Assembly (NCBI RefSeq): GCF_001668575.1
Contig: NZ_LZMD01000033.1
Coordinates: forward strand, 41,677 to 105,676
Direction: 5' to 3'
DNA from: Mycobacterium sp. 1164985.4
Lineage (GTDB): Bacteria; Actinomycetota; Actinomycetes; Mycobacteriales; Mycobacteriaceae
Length of the DNA stretch: 64,000 bases
Shown here: piece after piece, positions 54,188 through 63,939 of the stretch
How the letters are laid out: the number at the start of each line of letters is the position of its first letter
Numbering within the stretch: position 1 is the stretch's first letter
Notes under the pieces: generated by a model
Told to the model about the DNA's origin: nothing
The model's input: the letters and a program-made list of their open reading frames with translations, nothing else
The model's database searches: none
Program-made: the position numbers and the translations under genes

Positions 54188-55712
54188 CCGCTCGCGGCCG
54201 TGGCCTATTGACCGCTCGCGACTCCGGCGCATTCTTCAGCGAATACCACGCCACCACGGCGCACGCGATGGACAACATCACGTGCGACCACGAGTACATC
54301 CCATGTGCGCCATCGGGTTTCCAGATCACGGCGATCCACGTCGACAGGCCCGCGATCAACGCGATCGAGCGTCGGCTCTGCGCCAGGGCGGCCACCACCG
54401 CCAACGGCCAGGTGTAGTACCAGGGCAGGGCGGCCGGCACCAACAACACCACGATGACCATGACCACCGCGATACCGGTCAGGGCCTCGCGGTCGGTGTG
54501 CCGAAACCGCCACCACACGAACGGAAGCGACAGCGCGATCAGCGCGATGCCGATGATCCGGGCCACGTCGAGCACCGCGTAGAAGTTCACCGGCAGGAAC
54601 ATGCCGCCGACGACGTTGATCAGGTTCGCCGCCGCGGTGGGCAGCGTCAGCCAGTTGATGATCTTCACCGAACCGGCCAACGCCGTGAGCCAGCCCAGCC
54701 CCACGCCGGCCGCGAGCGACAGCACCGCGAAGACCACGCTGAAGATCAGTGCCGAGCCCACCGTCGCCGTGGCGAACGCCTTGACCGGTGAGAAGTTGCG
54801 CCTGCCACGCAGGTCTCGCGCCCACACCCAGACCATGAACGGAAGCGCCAGTCCCGCCGTCGCTTTCACCGCGACGGCGGTGGCGATCAAGCTCACACCC
54901 CAGACATGGCGCCCGGTGAACGTCAACGCGATGCCCGCCATCATCAGGCCGACCATCAACATCTCGTTGTGCACGCCGCCCATCAGATGGATGATCACCA
55001 GCGGGTTGAGCACGCAGATCCATAGCGCGGTCGCACCGTCGGCGCCGATGTGGCGGGCGATGCGCGGCGCGGCCCAGATCAGCAGCGCCAGACCTGGAAG
55101 CATGCACAGCCGCAACAACATCGTCCCCGCGACGACGTCGTTGCCGACCAGCAGCGTGACGAACTTCGCGATCAGGATGAAGGCGGGACCGTACGGCGCG
55201 GTGGTGGTGGTCCAGATGGGGCTCACGTCGTCGAGCAGCGAGTTCGGATTGTCGACGGGGCCGACGGCGTACGGGTCGAGGCCGTCGCGCAGCAGCGCCC
55301 CCTGCGCCAGGTACGAGTAGGTATCGCGGCTGAAGAGCGGAACGCTGAGAAGTAAAGGCGCCAGCCAGAATCCGGTCGTCGCCACCATGGTGTACTCGGT
55401 CGCGGTGCGGTTGACCACCTGGCGGCCGAGCCACAGCCACGCCGCCAGCATCAGCGCCACGCCGCCCCACAGCAGGATCGACGAGACCACCAGCCCGTGC
55501 CCGAACCGCAGCCACGACAGGTGCAGCGATTCGAGCAGCGGGTCATGCAGCCGCGTGCTGCCCGCTCCCAGTCCACCCGCCGTGATCAGGACCGCGCCGA
55601 CGAAGCCCAGCCGGGCCGGCTGGGCCTGCGGTGAGGTGGCGAACGAAGCCAACCGCGAAACATGCTGGGCGAAATCGCCTTTCGACGGTCGCGTCGACGG
55701 TGAGGTGGTCAT
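54108..55712 (-). CDS. mptA: Alpha-1,6-mannosyltransferase MptA (GT-C)
   Basis: A 534-residue polytopic glycosyltransferase with about 13 hydrophobic segments. The first large outer loop carries FSRDTYSYLAQGALLRDGLDPY (split here; near residue 125), with the acidic GT-C motif. The homologue Rv2174 elongates the alpha-1,6-mannan core of lipomannan using polyprenyl-phosphomannose. The ATG at 55712 (MTTSPSTRPSKG) lies two bases after the prenyl-synthase stop. The C-terminal about 25 residues come from the tandem repeat and the antisense of the Rv2175c-like gene and are probably a recent, non-conserved extension. Confidence 0.92.
   Translation of the reverse strand: MTTSPSTRPSKGDFAQHVSRLASFATSPQAQPARLGFVGAVLITAGGLGAGSTRLHDPLLESLHLSWLRFGHGLVVSSILLWGGVALMLAAWLWLGRQVVNRTATEYTMVATTGFWLAPLLLSVPLFSRDTYSYLAQGALLRDGLDPYAVGPVDNPNSLLDDVSPIWTTTTAPYGPAFILIAKFVTLLVGNDVVAGTMLLRLCMLPGLALLIWAAPRIARHIGADGATALWICVLNPLVIIHLMGGVHNEMLMVGLMMAGIALTFTGRHVWGVSLIATAVAVKATAGLALPFMVWVWARDLRGRRNFSPVKAFATATVGSALIFSVVFAVLSLAAGVGLGWLTALAGSVKIINWLTLPTAAANLINVVGGMFLPVNFYAVLDVARIIGIALIALSLPFVWWRFRHTDREALTGIAVVMVIVVLLVPAALPWYYTWPLAVVAALAQSRRSIALIAGLSTWIAVIWKPDGAHGMYSWSHVMLSIACAVVAWYSLKNAPESRAVNRPRPRAVNRPEPGPGEPPHGPDASEEHQPAGH
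54178..54221. repeat. 24-nt tandem repeat in the overlap of Rv2175c-like gene and mptA
   Basis: Copy 54178-54201 and copy 54202-54221 (partial, with one change) each contain CTATTGACCGCTCGCG. The first holds the Rv2175c TGA; on the minus strand both read within mptA, encoding a repeated RAVNRP. CAATAG on the minus strand would be a stop in another frame, suggesting a lost mptA stop. Confidence 0.85.
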
Positions 55713-55714
55713 CG

Positions 55715-56854
<1,140 letters not shown>

Positions 56855-56911
56855 TCAGAGTAGAGCCTGCGTGTGCGGTCCGAGCAAGTCAGGACGGCTG
56901 GCGCCCTACCG

Positions 56912-57595
56912 TCAGTCCCGGGCCTCGCCCACCTTCGGCGACTGGTCACGGTTCATGTAAGCCAGCGTGCCGATGACGGCGGCCACGACGAAGGAGCCGA
57001 GGCCCAGCCAGATCGCGGCGCCGGTGAACGATCGCGCGCTCGGGTCGGTGTAGCGGGCTTGGGCGCTCATGGTGCTGACCACGCCGGGCCGCAGCTTCCA
57101 TTCGACGATCTCCTCGGACACCTGATCGCCGTTGGTCGAAGTGACCTCGCCGGGGAACGACACCGTCACCGAGACGTCGGCCTCCGAGTCGCTGAGTGAG
57201 GTGAGGTCGGCGCGACCCTCGAGGATCACCAGGTCGCCGGCGCGCCGCAGCGAGAGGTCGACGCCGGCGGCGTCGCGGTTCATGTTCGCGAGCTGGGGCA
57301 GTTCGGCGAAGGTGAGGTCGGAGAACACCGCCTGGGATCCGACGTAGTCGTCGCGGCTGTACTCCGAGACCGCCACCTTGTTGGCGAACGGCAAGTTGTT
57401 CAGCAGCTGCGGGCCCTTGTCGTCGGCGTTGCGCGGTTTTGCCGCGGCCACGATCTGACCCGACACGCGGTCATCGGGGGAAACGGTGAACGACGCCCGC
57501 ACCCGGACGCAGCCGACGGCGGTCGGGAGCACGACGAGCATCAGCATCACGAGTGCGAGCAGGCGGGTTCTGCTGCTGCGGTGGCGGGCCGGCAC
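56912..57595 (-). CDS. lppM: Lipoprotein LppM
   Basis: A 227-residue lipoprotein with signal ending in AVGC (Cys29) and an extracytoplasmic beta-rich domain (about 30-190), followed by a C-terminal transmembrane helix (about 197-217, WLGLGSFVVAAVIGTL) and a short charged tail. The M. tuberculosis homologue Rv2171 is surface-exposed and has been linked to blocking phagosome acidification. The GTG at 57595 gives the same length as that protein; the frame stays open upstream with unrelated sequence. Confidence 0.88.
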   Translation of the reverse strand: MPARHRSSRTRLLALVMLMLVVLPTAVGCVRVRASFTVSPDDRVSGQIVAAAKPRNADDKGPQLLNNLPFANKVAVSEYSRDDYVGSQAVFSDLTFAELPQLANMNRDAAGVDLSLRRAGDLVILEGRADLTSLSDSEADVSVTVSFPGEVTSTNGDQVSEEIVEWKLRPGVVSTMSAQARYTDPSARSFTGAAIWLGLGSFVVAAVIGTLAYMNRDQSPKVGEARD

Positions 57596-57621
57596 GTGGT
57601 CATCGTGCCAGACCGCGTCGT

Positions 57622-58221
57622 TCACAGCGGCAATGACCGGCCCAGGATCGCGAAAGCGCGGGGATCGCCTGCGAAGTGGTAGCCGCGGATGACGTCGGTG
57701 AAGCCCAGCCTGCGGTACAGCCGCCACGCCCGGTTGGCCTCGCCGTTGATCTCCGGCGTCGACAACAGCACGTGTGACTCCTCGCGGCCGGCCAGCAGCC
57801 GGCGGGCCAGCGCCTCGCCGAGCCCGCGGCCCTGGGCGCGGGGGTGGATGTGCAGTTCGGTGAGCTCGAAGTAGCTCGTCATCAGCGCCGCGATGTGTGT
57901 GCGGTCCGCGCCCACCCGCTGCAGCCCCGCCACCACCTGCTGCTGCCACCACTGGTCGGGGGCGCCGCAGTAGCCGTAGGCGATGCCGACCATCGGGGCG
58001 GTGGCCAGCGCCCTGTCGTCGACGTGCGCATCGTCGCCATCACCGACGCTCACCGCCGCGACGGCCTTCCATCCGGGTCTGCGGGTGTGTTCGAGCCACA
58101 TCGACGCCCGCTGGGCCTCGGTGCCGCGCGGATAGCGCATCGCGTCGACGTAGACCGCGAGCGCGTCACCGAGCCGGCGTTGCATATCGCTCGGCGACAG
58201 ATCGATCAGAAATGTCGCCAA
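57622..58221 (-). CDS. GNAT-family acetyltransferase (Rv2170-like)
   Basis: A 199-residue GNAT protein. The acetyl-CoA motif is PRAQGRGLGEALARRLL (near residue 130; Q-x-x-G-x-G/A) and the C-terminal ENRAWRLYRRLGF-like segment (GEANRAWRLYRRLGFTDV) near 170. The homologue Rv2170 has been reported to acetylate isocitrate dehydrogenase. The start is probably TTG at 58221 (LATFLIDL) because homologues begin here and a GGAGAGG site precedes it. It is divergent from the DUF3040 gene with 230 bases between; nothing definite was recognised in that region. Confidence 0.88.
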   Translation of the reverse strand: MATFLIDLSPSDMQRRLGDALAVYVDAMRYPRGTEAQRASMWLEHTRRPGWKAVAAVSVGDGDDAHVDDRALATAPMVGIAYGYCGAPDQWWQQQVVAGLQRVGADRTHIAALMTSYFELTELHIHPRAQGRGLGEALARRLLAGREESHVLLSTPEINGEANRAWRLYRRLGFTDVIRGYHFAGDPRAFAILGRSLPL

Positions 58222-58451
58222 CTGTGTCTGCCTCTCCGGGGGTCGGGCGGTGTCGTTGCCACCATTATCGAGTGGACGCGCCTGCGCCTCCCAGGCGGCG
58301 GCGCACGTCATACAATCGTGCGTCGAACTAGGTGGTACGGCTCAGATCGACCTCGTATCATGACTGTTAGACGCCCGTGAACGCGGGCACACACGAGTTT
58401 GGACAGATGAGTAAGGCCGCGGGCGGCCCCTGGGTTCCGAGGGAGGGACGA

Positions 58452-58856
58452 ATGCCACTCTCCGATCATGAGCAGCGCATGCTCGATCAGATCGAGAGCG
58501 CGCTCTATGCCGAGGACCCGAAGTTCGCTTCTAGTGTTCGCGGCGGAACCTTGCGCGCGCCCTCGACCCGGCGCCGACTTCAGGGCGCCGCACTTTTCGT
58601 GCTCGGCCTGGCGATGCTGGTTTCGGGCGTCGCATTCCCGGCCACCCAGATCAGTGGTTTCCCGGCGCTCTCTGTTCTCGGCTTCATCGTCATGTTCGGC
58701 GGCGTGGTCTTCGCGATCACCGGCCCGCGGATCCCGGGTGGTCGCGACCATTCGGTCGCCGAACCGGGTGGCCCCCGCCAGAAGCGTGCCAAGGGTTCGG
58801 GTGGCTCATTTGCCAGCCGCATGGAGGATCGTTTCCGTCGTCGTTTCGACGAATAG
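58452..58856 (+). CDS. DUF3040 membrane protein (Rv2169c-like)
   Basis: A 134-residue protein that begins MPLSDHEQRMLDQIESAL, the DUF3040 signature, followed by two transmembrane helices (about 45-63 and 70-88) and a basic tail. The ATG at 58452 is preceded by GGGAGGGACG and fits the M. tuberculosis length; the frame is open upstream to a GTG at 58377 but that sequence is not conserved. The function is unknown. A strong terminator follows 14 bases after the stop. Confidence 0.9.
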   Translation: MPLSDHEQRMLDQIESALYAEDPKFASSVRGGTLRAPSTRRRLQGAALFVLGLAMLVSGVAFPATQISGFPALSVLGFIVMFGGVVFAITGPRIPGGRDHSVAEPGGPRQKRAKGSGGSFASRMEDRFRRRFDE

Positions 58857-58872
58857 GCCGTAACCCGACACA

Positions 58873-58905
58873 GGGGTAGCCCGCCGCCGCGGGCTGCCCC
58901 TTTTT
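58873..58905 (+). terminator. Intrinsic terminator after the DUF3040 gene
   Basis: A 12-bp stem (58873-58884 with 58889-58900, one G.U pair) and a 4-nt loop CGCC, followed directly by TTTTT (58901-58905). A classical intrinsic terminator and unusually canonical for this genus. Confidence 0.88.
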
Positions 58906-59158
58906 CGTGTCTCGGGTCGCTTGCCGCCCCACTCGTCCCCACCGCCCCGCCATAGGCCGCTGGCCAGCGGTTTGGTTGCTAGCCGCTGCCCGCGCGACCG
59001 CGTCCGTCGCCCCAAAAGACCCGCTGAGGGGAGTGACGTGGGGACGCACCGGGAATTTTGGCGCTCAAATGGTGGATGGTGGGGGATTGTGGGGTAAAGT
59101 GGCGGACAACGGAGCGACCGGGGCTCTGTTGACCGGTAGGGCGGTTGGAGGTGACGAG
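58906..59158. other. Upstream region of the division/cell-wall cluster
   Basis: Noncoding gap between the terminator and mraZ (about 250 bases). Apart from the MraZ box at 59079-59108, I see no gene. A frame open across it merely extends mraZ upstream without conserved sequence. No confident -35/-10 pair could be chosen. Confidence 0.6.
59079..59108 (+). promoter_or_regulatory. MraZ box (three 10-bp direct repeats)
   Basis: GTGGGGGATT, GTGGGGTAAA and GTGGCGGACA follow one another at exactly 10-base spacing, 51-80 bases before the mraZ ATG, with a fourth GTGGATG seven bases upstream. This matches the TGGGN-N5 direct repeats bound by MraZ in other bacteria, so autorepression of the cluster is likely. 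Confidence 0.75.
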
Positions 59159-59590
59159 ATGTTTCTCGGCACCTACACGCCGAAGCTCGACGACAAGGGG
59201 CGGCTCACGCTGCCCGCTAAGTTCCGCGACGCGCTGGCAGGAGGGTTGATGGTCACCAAGAGCCAAGATCACAGCCTTGCTGTCTATCCGCGCGCCGAGT
59301 TCGAAAAGCTGGCGCGACGGGCGTCGCAGGCATCGCGTAGCAATCCGGAAGCGCGCGCTTTCCTGCGGAACCTGGCTGCCGCCACCGACGAACAGCATCC
59401 CGACGCACAAGGCCGAATCACGTTGTCGGCCGATCACCGGCGCTACGCGAACCTGTCCAAGGACTGCGTGGTCATCGGCTCGGTCGACTACCTGGAAATC
59501 TGGGACTCCGCGGCATGGCAGGAGTACCAGCAGACCCACGAAGAGAACTTCTCCGCGGCCACCGATGAAGCTCTGCACGACATCATCTGA
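59159..59590 (+). CDS. mraZ: Transcriptional regulator MraZ
   Basis: A 143-residue DNA-binding protein with two AbrB-like halves; the first contains [16 protein letters not shown] (residues 10-25) and the second [18 protein letters not shown] (about 80-97). MraZ forms a ring that binds repeats upstream of its own gene and represses the division/cell-wall cluster; such repeats are visible here. The ATG at 59159 is preceded by GGAGGTGACG and gives the exact length of the M. tuberculosis protein. Confidence 0.96.
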   Translation: MFLGTYTPKLDDKGRLTLPAKFRDALAGGLMVTKSQDHSLAVYPRAEFEKLARRASQASRSNPEARAFLRNLAAATDEQHPDAQGRITLSADHRRYANLSKDCVVIGSVDYLEIWDSAAWQEYQQTHEENFSAATDEALHDII

Positions 59591-59735
59591 TTCGGCGATA
59601 GGTCGACGCAGGTACAGGCCTCAAGCCCGTGCATCGCGGCCTCTGCCCGAACCGGCCCTGGCGTACTTCCCCGACGCCAGGTCCGCGCTCTCGGACAGGG
59701 ACCTCGGTGCAGGGGCGTCGGACGGAGGGAAGGCG

Positions 59736-60722
59736 ATGGAACGGCGCAGCGGCGACCACGGACACATCCCCGTCCTGTTGGACCGCTGCGTCGAGCTGCT
59801 CACACCCGCACTGACGCGGCGCAGCCCCGACGGTGAGGGCGCGGTGCTCGTCGACGCGACGCTCGGAGCGGGCGGGCACGCCGAACGCTTCCTGACCGAA
59901 CTGCCCGGTCTGCGACTGATCGGTTTGGACCGCGACCCCGACGCGCTGTGGATCGCCGGAGAGCGCCTGTCGCGGTTCGGCGATCGCGTGATGCTCGTGC
60001 GTACCCGCTACGACGGCATCGGCGGCGTGGTCGGCGACGACGGCTACTGGGCGAGCCAGGCGGACGGCATCCTGTTCGACCTGGGCGTCTCCTCCATGCA
60101 GCTGGACCGCACCGGCCGCGGCTTCTCCTACGCCGCCGACGCGCCGCTGGACATGCGCATGGACCCCGACGCGGAGCTGACCGCCGCCGACGTCATCAAC
60201 ACCTACGACCAGAAGTCGCTGACCCGGGTCCTGCGCGAGTTCGGCGAGGAGCGATTCGCCAGCCGGATCGCCGCCCAGCTCGTCCGGAGGCGCGCCCGCC
60301 AGCCGTTTCGCACCACCGGTGAGCTCGTCGAGCTGCTGTACCAGGCCATTCCCGCGCCGGCGCGCCGCACCGGCGGGCATCCGGCGAAGCGAACCTTCCA
60401 GGCGCTGCGGATCGCCGTCAACGGTGAGCTGGACTCGCTGCGCGACGCGCTGCCCACGGCGCTCGAGGTGCTTGCTCCCGGCGGCCGCATCGTCGTGATG
60501 GCCTACCAATCGCTGGAGGATCGCATCGTCAAGGCGGCCTTCGTCTCCGCGACGGCGTCCCGGACGCCACCCGGCCTGCCGGTGGAACTGCCCGGCCACG
60601 AGCCGGAGTTCGTCGCACTGACCCGCGGTGCCGAGCGTGCAGCTGCCGAGGAGATCGAACGGAACCCGCGTAGCGCGCCGGTGCGGCTACGAGCGTTGGA
60701 GAAGGTGGGGGGAGCCCGATGA
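59736..60722 (+). CDS. rsmH: 16S rRNA m4C1402 methyltransferase RsmH (MraW)
   Basis: A 328-residue SAM-dependent enzyme that methylates N4 of C1402 in the ribosomal P site. Motifs: [13 protein letters not shown] (residues 10-22), [14 protein letters not shown] (SAM site, near 40), [15 protein letters not shown] (near 112), and [18 protein letters not shown] (near 212). The ATG at 59736 has a strong GGAGGGAAGG site. However, the frame upstream encodes LAYFPDAR and SDRDLGAGA, which resemble the annotated N-terminus in M. tuberculosis, so a start at ATG 59565, inside mraZ, is possible (385 residues). It overlaps ftsL by 4 bases. Confidence 0.93.
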   Translation: MERRSGDHGHIPVLLDRCVELLTPALTRRSPDGEGAVLVDATLGAGGHAERFLTELPGLRLIGLDRDPDALWIAGERLSRFGDRVMLVRTRYDGIGGVVGDDGYWASQADGILFDLGVSSMQLDRTGRGFSYAADAPLDMRMDPDAELTAADVINTYDQKSLTRVLREFGEERFASRIAAQLVRRRARQPFRTTGELVELLYQAIPAPARRTGGHPAKRTFQALRIAVNGELDSLRDALPTALEVLAPGGRIVVMAYQSLEDRIVKAAFVSATASRTPPGLPVELPGHEPEFVALTRGAERAAAEEIERNPRSAPVRLRALEKVGGAR

Positions 60723-61720
60723 ACGCCAAGCAGGCCAAGCAGGCCAAGCGCGGAACGGCGGTGCGCGGCAACGACGAGCGCAGGCGAGCCGCCCGCAGTG
60801 CCGCGCGTCGTTCGGCCGACCCCCAGACGCGGCGCAAGCCGACGCGCGAGCAGCGGCCGCTGCGGTCGGCGCCCCAGACCAACCCCATCCCGCGTGCGAC
60901 CGGCGCGCCGGGCCGCCCCAAGAACGCGAGCCAGGCCAAGGCGCGCGCCAAGGCGCGGAAGGCCAAGGCGCCGAAGGTCGTCCGGCCGCCTTTACGCGAA
61001 CGCATCATCGTCAAGCTCTCCTCGGTGGAGCTCAACCCGCGCACGCTGGTGGCCAGGGTCCCGTTCGTGGTGCTGGTGATCGGGTCGCTGGGGGTCGGCC
61101 TGGGTACAACGCTGTGGCTGTCCACCGACGCGGCCGAGCGCTCCTACCAACTGGGCAGCGCCCGCGAGACGAATCAGGCTCTGCTGCAACAGAAAGAAGC
61201 GCTCGAGCGCGATGTGCTGGAGGCGCAGGCCGCCCCCGCCTTGGCCGAAGCCGCGCGCGATCTCGGCATGATCCCGTCGCGCGACACCGCGCACCTGGTG
61301 CAGGACCCGGCGGGCAACTGGGTCGTCGTCGGCACACCCAAACCGGCCGAGGGCGTACCGCCGCCGCCGCTGAACACGCCGCTGCCCGACGCGACCCCGC
61401 CGCCTCCTCCGCCGCCCGCACGGCCGGCGCCACGGGTCGTCGATCCCCGTGAGGTCACCGTGCGGATGCCGACGCGGACGATGCCGACACCGGGTGTGCC
61501 CACACCGGGTGCGCCGCAGGCGATTCCGGGACAGGTGCCGGTACCCGGAGCGTTACCCGCGCCGATGGTGCCGGGTGCCGCCGCCCCCGCCCCGATGGCA
61601 CAACCCCAGGTTCCGGTCGGCGCACCGCACATCCCGACCCCGCAGGCGCTGCCGGGCCCGGTGCCGAACGTCGAACAGTTCAGTCCCGCGGTCGTGCCTC
61701 CGGCGGGTCCGGCCGCATGA
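60719..61720 (+). CDS. ftsL: FtsL-like division protein with proline-rich tail (Rv2164c-like)
   Basis: A 333-residue bitopic membrane protein in the place of ftsL. The cytoplasmic N-terminus (1-110) is highly basic and Ala/Lys/Arg-rich; one transmembrane helix (about 114-134) precedes a short leucine-zipper-like coiled coil ([20 protein letters not shown] near 150) and a long Pro/Ala-rich outer tail (about 205-333). FtsL proteins link FtsQ/FtsB and the septal synthase PbpB. The extended tail is a mycobacterial feature. It overlaps rsmH and pbpB by 4 bases each (ATGA). Confidence 0.88.
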   Translation: MNAKQAKQAKRGTAVRGNDERRRAARSAARRSADPQTRRKPTREQRPLRSAPQTNPIPRATGAPGRPKNASQAKARAKARKAKAPKVVRPPLRERIIVKLSSVELNPRTLVARVPFVVLVIGSLGVGLGTTLWLSTDAAERSYQLGSARETNQALLQQKEALERDVLEAQAAPALAEAARDLGMIPSRDTAHLVQDPAGNWVVVGTPKPAEGVPPPPLNTPLPDATPPPPPPPARPAPRVVDPREVTVRMPTRTMPTPGVPTPGAPQAIPGQVPVPGALPAPMVPGAAAPAPMAQPQVPVGAPHIPTPQALPGPVPNVEQFSPAVVPPAGPAA

Positions 61721-63654
61721 GCCGTGGCGAGCGTCGGCCCCGCAGGACCGCGGACACCGGTATGAAGCCGACGCCGGGTTCGCAGGAGCGCTCGGCGAAG
61801 GCGCGGCGCACCCGCGCGCCGATCACCGAAACCGGCCTGCGTAGCGCGTCCTTCGTGTTCCGCCATCGCGTGGGGAACGCGGCGATCTTCCTCGTGCTGA
61901 TCGTCGCGGCCGGTCAGCTGTTCAATCTGCAGGTGCCCCGTGCCGAGGGTCTGCGAGCCGAGGCGGCGAGCCAGCTCAAGGTCACCGACGTCGACAAGGC
62001 CGTGCGCGGCTCGATCGTCGACCGCAACAGCGACAAGCTCGCCTTCACCATCGAGGCCCGGGCGCTGACCTTCCAGCCGGTCAAGGTCCGCAAGCAACTC
62101 GAGGAGGCCTTCGAAGCGGCCGGAGCCAAGAGCGCCGAGGCGCCCGAACCCGACCGTAGGCTGCGCGACATCGCCGCCGAGGTGGCCTCGCGGCTGAACA
62201 ACAAGCCGGACTCGGCGACGGTGCTCAAGAAGCTCAAGAGCAACGAGACCTTCGTCTACCTCGCGCGTGCCGTTGATCCCGCGATCGCCGAGGCGATCAC
62301 CAAGAAGTTCCCCGAGGTCGGTTCGGAGCGTCAGGACCTGCGTCAGTATCCGGGCGGCTCGCTGGCCGCCAACGTCGTCGGCGGCATCGATTGGGACGGC
62401 CACGGGCTTTTAGGCCTTGAGGATTCGATGGACGCCGTGCTGGCGGGCACGGACGGCTCGATCACCTACGACCGCGGCTCCGACGGTGTGGTCATTCCCG
62501 GCAGCTACCGCAACCGCCACGATGCGGTCGACGGTTCCACGGTCATGCTGACCATCGACGACGACATCCAGTTCTACGTCCAGCAGCAGGTGCAGCAGGC
62601 CAAGAACCTGTCCGGTGCCAAGAACGTCTCCGCGGTGGTCCTGGACGCGAAAACCGCTGAGGTGCTGGCGATGGCGAACGACAACACGTTCGACCCGAGC
62701 CAGGACATCGGCCGCCAGGAGGACCGCCAACTGGGCAACCCGGCGGTGTCGTCGCCGTACGAACCGGGTTCGGTCAACAAGGTCATCACCGCCGCGTCGG
62801 TCATCGAGTACGGGCTCTCGAACCCCGACGAGGTGCTGCAGGTGCCGGGTTCGATCCACATGGGCGGCGTCACCGTCGGCGACGCGTGGGAGCACGGCAC
62901 GATGCCGTACACCACCACCGGCATCTTCGGTAAGTCCTCCAACGTGGGCACGCTGATGCTCGCGCAGCGGCTCGGACCGGAGCGCTTCTTCGACATGGTG
63001 CGCAAGTTCGGTCTCGGGCAGCGCACCGGCGTCGGATTGCCCGGCGAGAGCGCGGGTCTGGTCCCGCCCATCGACCAGTGGTCCGGCAGCACCTTCTCCA
63101 ACCTGCCGATCGGGCAAGGTCTTTCGATGACCCTGCTGCAGATGGCGGGCATGTACCAGACCATCGCCAACGACGGCGTGCGCATTCCGCCGCGCATCGT
63201 CAAGAGCACCATCGCTCCCGACGGCACCCGCACCGACGAGCCGCGCCCCGAGGGTATCCGGGTGGTGAAGCCGGAGACCGCGCGGACCGTGCGGCACATG
63301 CTGCGCGCGACCGTGCAACGTGACCCCACCGGCGTCCAGCAGGGCACCGGGTCGCAGGCCGCCGTCGAGGGTTACCAGATCTCCGGAAAGACCGGCACCG
63401 CACAGCAGATCAACCCGGCGTGCGGGTGCTACTACGACGACGTCTACTGGATCACCTTCGCGGGCATCGCCACCACCGACGACCCGCGCTACGTGGTCGG
63501 CATCATGATGGACCACCCGCAGCGCACCGCCGACGGACAGCCGGGCACCACGTCGGCGCCGCTGTTCCACAACATCGCGTCCTGGTTGCTGCAGCGCGAG
63601 AACGTGCCGCTGTCGCCGGATGCCGATTCGCGGTTGACGCTGGTAGCCGATTAA
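61717..63654 (+). CDS. pbpB: Septal peptidoglycan transpeptidase PbpB (FtsI, PBP3)
   Basis: A 645-residue class B penicillin-binding protein. A basic cytoplasmic N-terminus (1-50), a single transmembrane helix (about 52-70), a dimerisation/pedestal domain, and a transpeptidase domain with SVNK (serine 352), SSN (near residue 407) and KTG (near residue 558 in SGKTGTAQ) active-site motifs. It cross-links septal peptidoglycan with FtsW. The ATG overlaps ftsL by 4 bases. murE starts 66 bases after its stop. Confidence 0.96.
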   Translation: MSRGERRPRRTADTGMKPTPGSQERSAKARRTRAPITETGLRSASFVFRHRVGNAAIFLVLIVAAGQLFNLQVPRAEGLRAEAASQLKVTDVDKAVRGSIVDRNSDKLAFTIEARALTFQPVKVRKQLEEAFEAAGAKSAEAPEPDRRLRDIAAEVASRLNNKPDSATVLKKLKSNETFVYLARAVDPAIAEAITKKFPEVGSERQDLRQYPGGSLAANVVGGIDWDGHGLLGLEDSMDAVLAGTDGSITYDRGSDGVVIPGSYRNRHDAVDGSTVMLTIDDDIQFYVQQQVQQAKNLSGAKNVSAVVLDAKTAEVLAMANDNTFDPSQDIGRQEDRQLGNPAVSSPYEPGSVNKVITAASVIEYGLSNPDEVLQVPGSIHMGGVTVGDAWEHGTMPYTTTGIFGKSSNVGTLMLAQRLGPERFFDMVRKFGLGQRTGVGLPGESAGLVPPIDQWSGSTFSNLPIGQGLSMTLLQMAGMYQTIANDGVRIPPRIVKSTIAPDGTRTDEPRPEGIRVVKPETARTVRHMLRATVQRDPTGVQQGTGSQAAVEGYQISGKTGTAQQINPACGCYYDDVYWITFAGIATTDDPRYVVGIMMDHPQRTADGQPGTTSAPLFHNIASWLLQRENVPLSPDADSRLTLVAD

Positions 63655-63720
63655 GGCGGCCGCAACCGCCCCCGATGTGCGGCGGGGGCCAGGAGGGCGA
63701 CTCGGTACTGTGTCAACGCC

Positions 63721-63939
63721 ATGAACCTGCGACCCAGCCATCCCGCCGGCGCGGCGCTCGGGCCGTTGGCCGGGCAGGTCCAGGCGGTGCCCGCGGGCGG
63801 CGCCGTGCCGGACGTCCGCGTCACCGGCGTCACGCTGCGCAGCGGTGACGTCGAACCCGGGGACCTGTTCGCGGCGCTGCCGGGGGCCGCGGCGCACGGC
63901 GCCCGCTTCGCCTCCGAGGCGCTCGAGCGCGGAGCCTGA
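63721..63939 (+). pseudogene. murE: murE, N-terminal part, interrupted at an apparent inversion breakpoint
   Basis: The first 72 residues are MurE: VTGVTLRSGDVEPGDLFAAL (near residue 33) and HGARFASEALERGA match the N-terminal domain of UDP-MurNAc-tripeptide synthetase, which adds meso-diaminopimelate to the cell-wall precursor. The frame then meets TGA at 63937-63939, far short of about 500 residues. The following bases, read on the minus strand, encode the next MurE residues. It is thus either an inversion within murE or a chimeric artefact; murE is essential in bacteria with this cell wall. The start ATG has no strong ribosome site. Confidence 0.75.
63927..63936. repeat. Inverted-repeat element at the murE breakpoint
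   Basis: GCGCGGAGCC on the plus strand encodes the ERGA codons of MurE; its complement GGCTCCGCGC encodes APR of the downstream MurE HxAPR motif. The two would be an inverted repeat in an intact murE and would flank the segment that appears inverted. The second copy lies beyond the window. Confidence 0.5.

Noticed and set aside
63651..63936. Minus-strand gene across the murE start
   Set aside because: Only bases after 63936 resemble MurE on the minus strand; the rest is antisense of the murE N-terminus.
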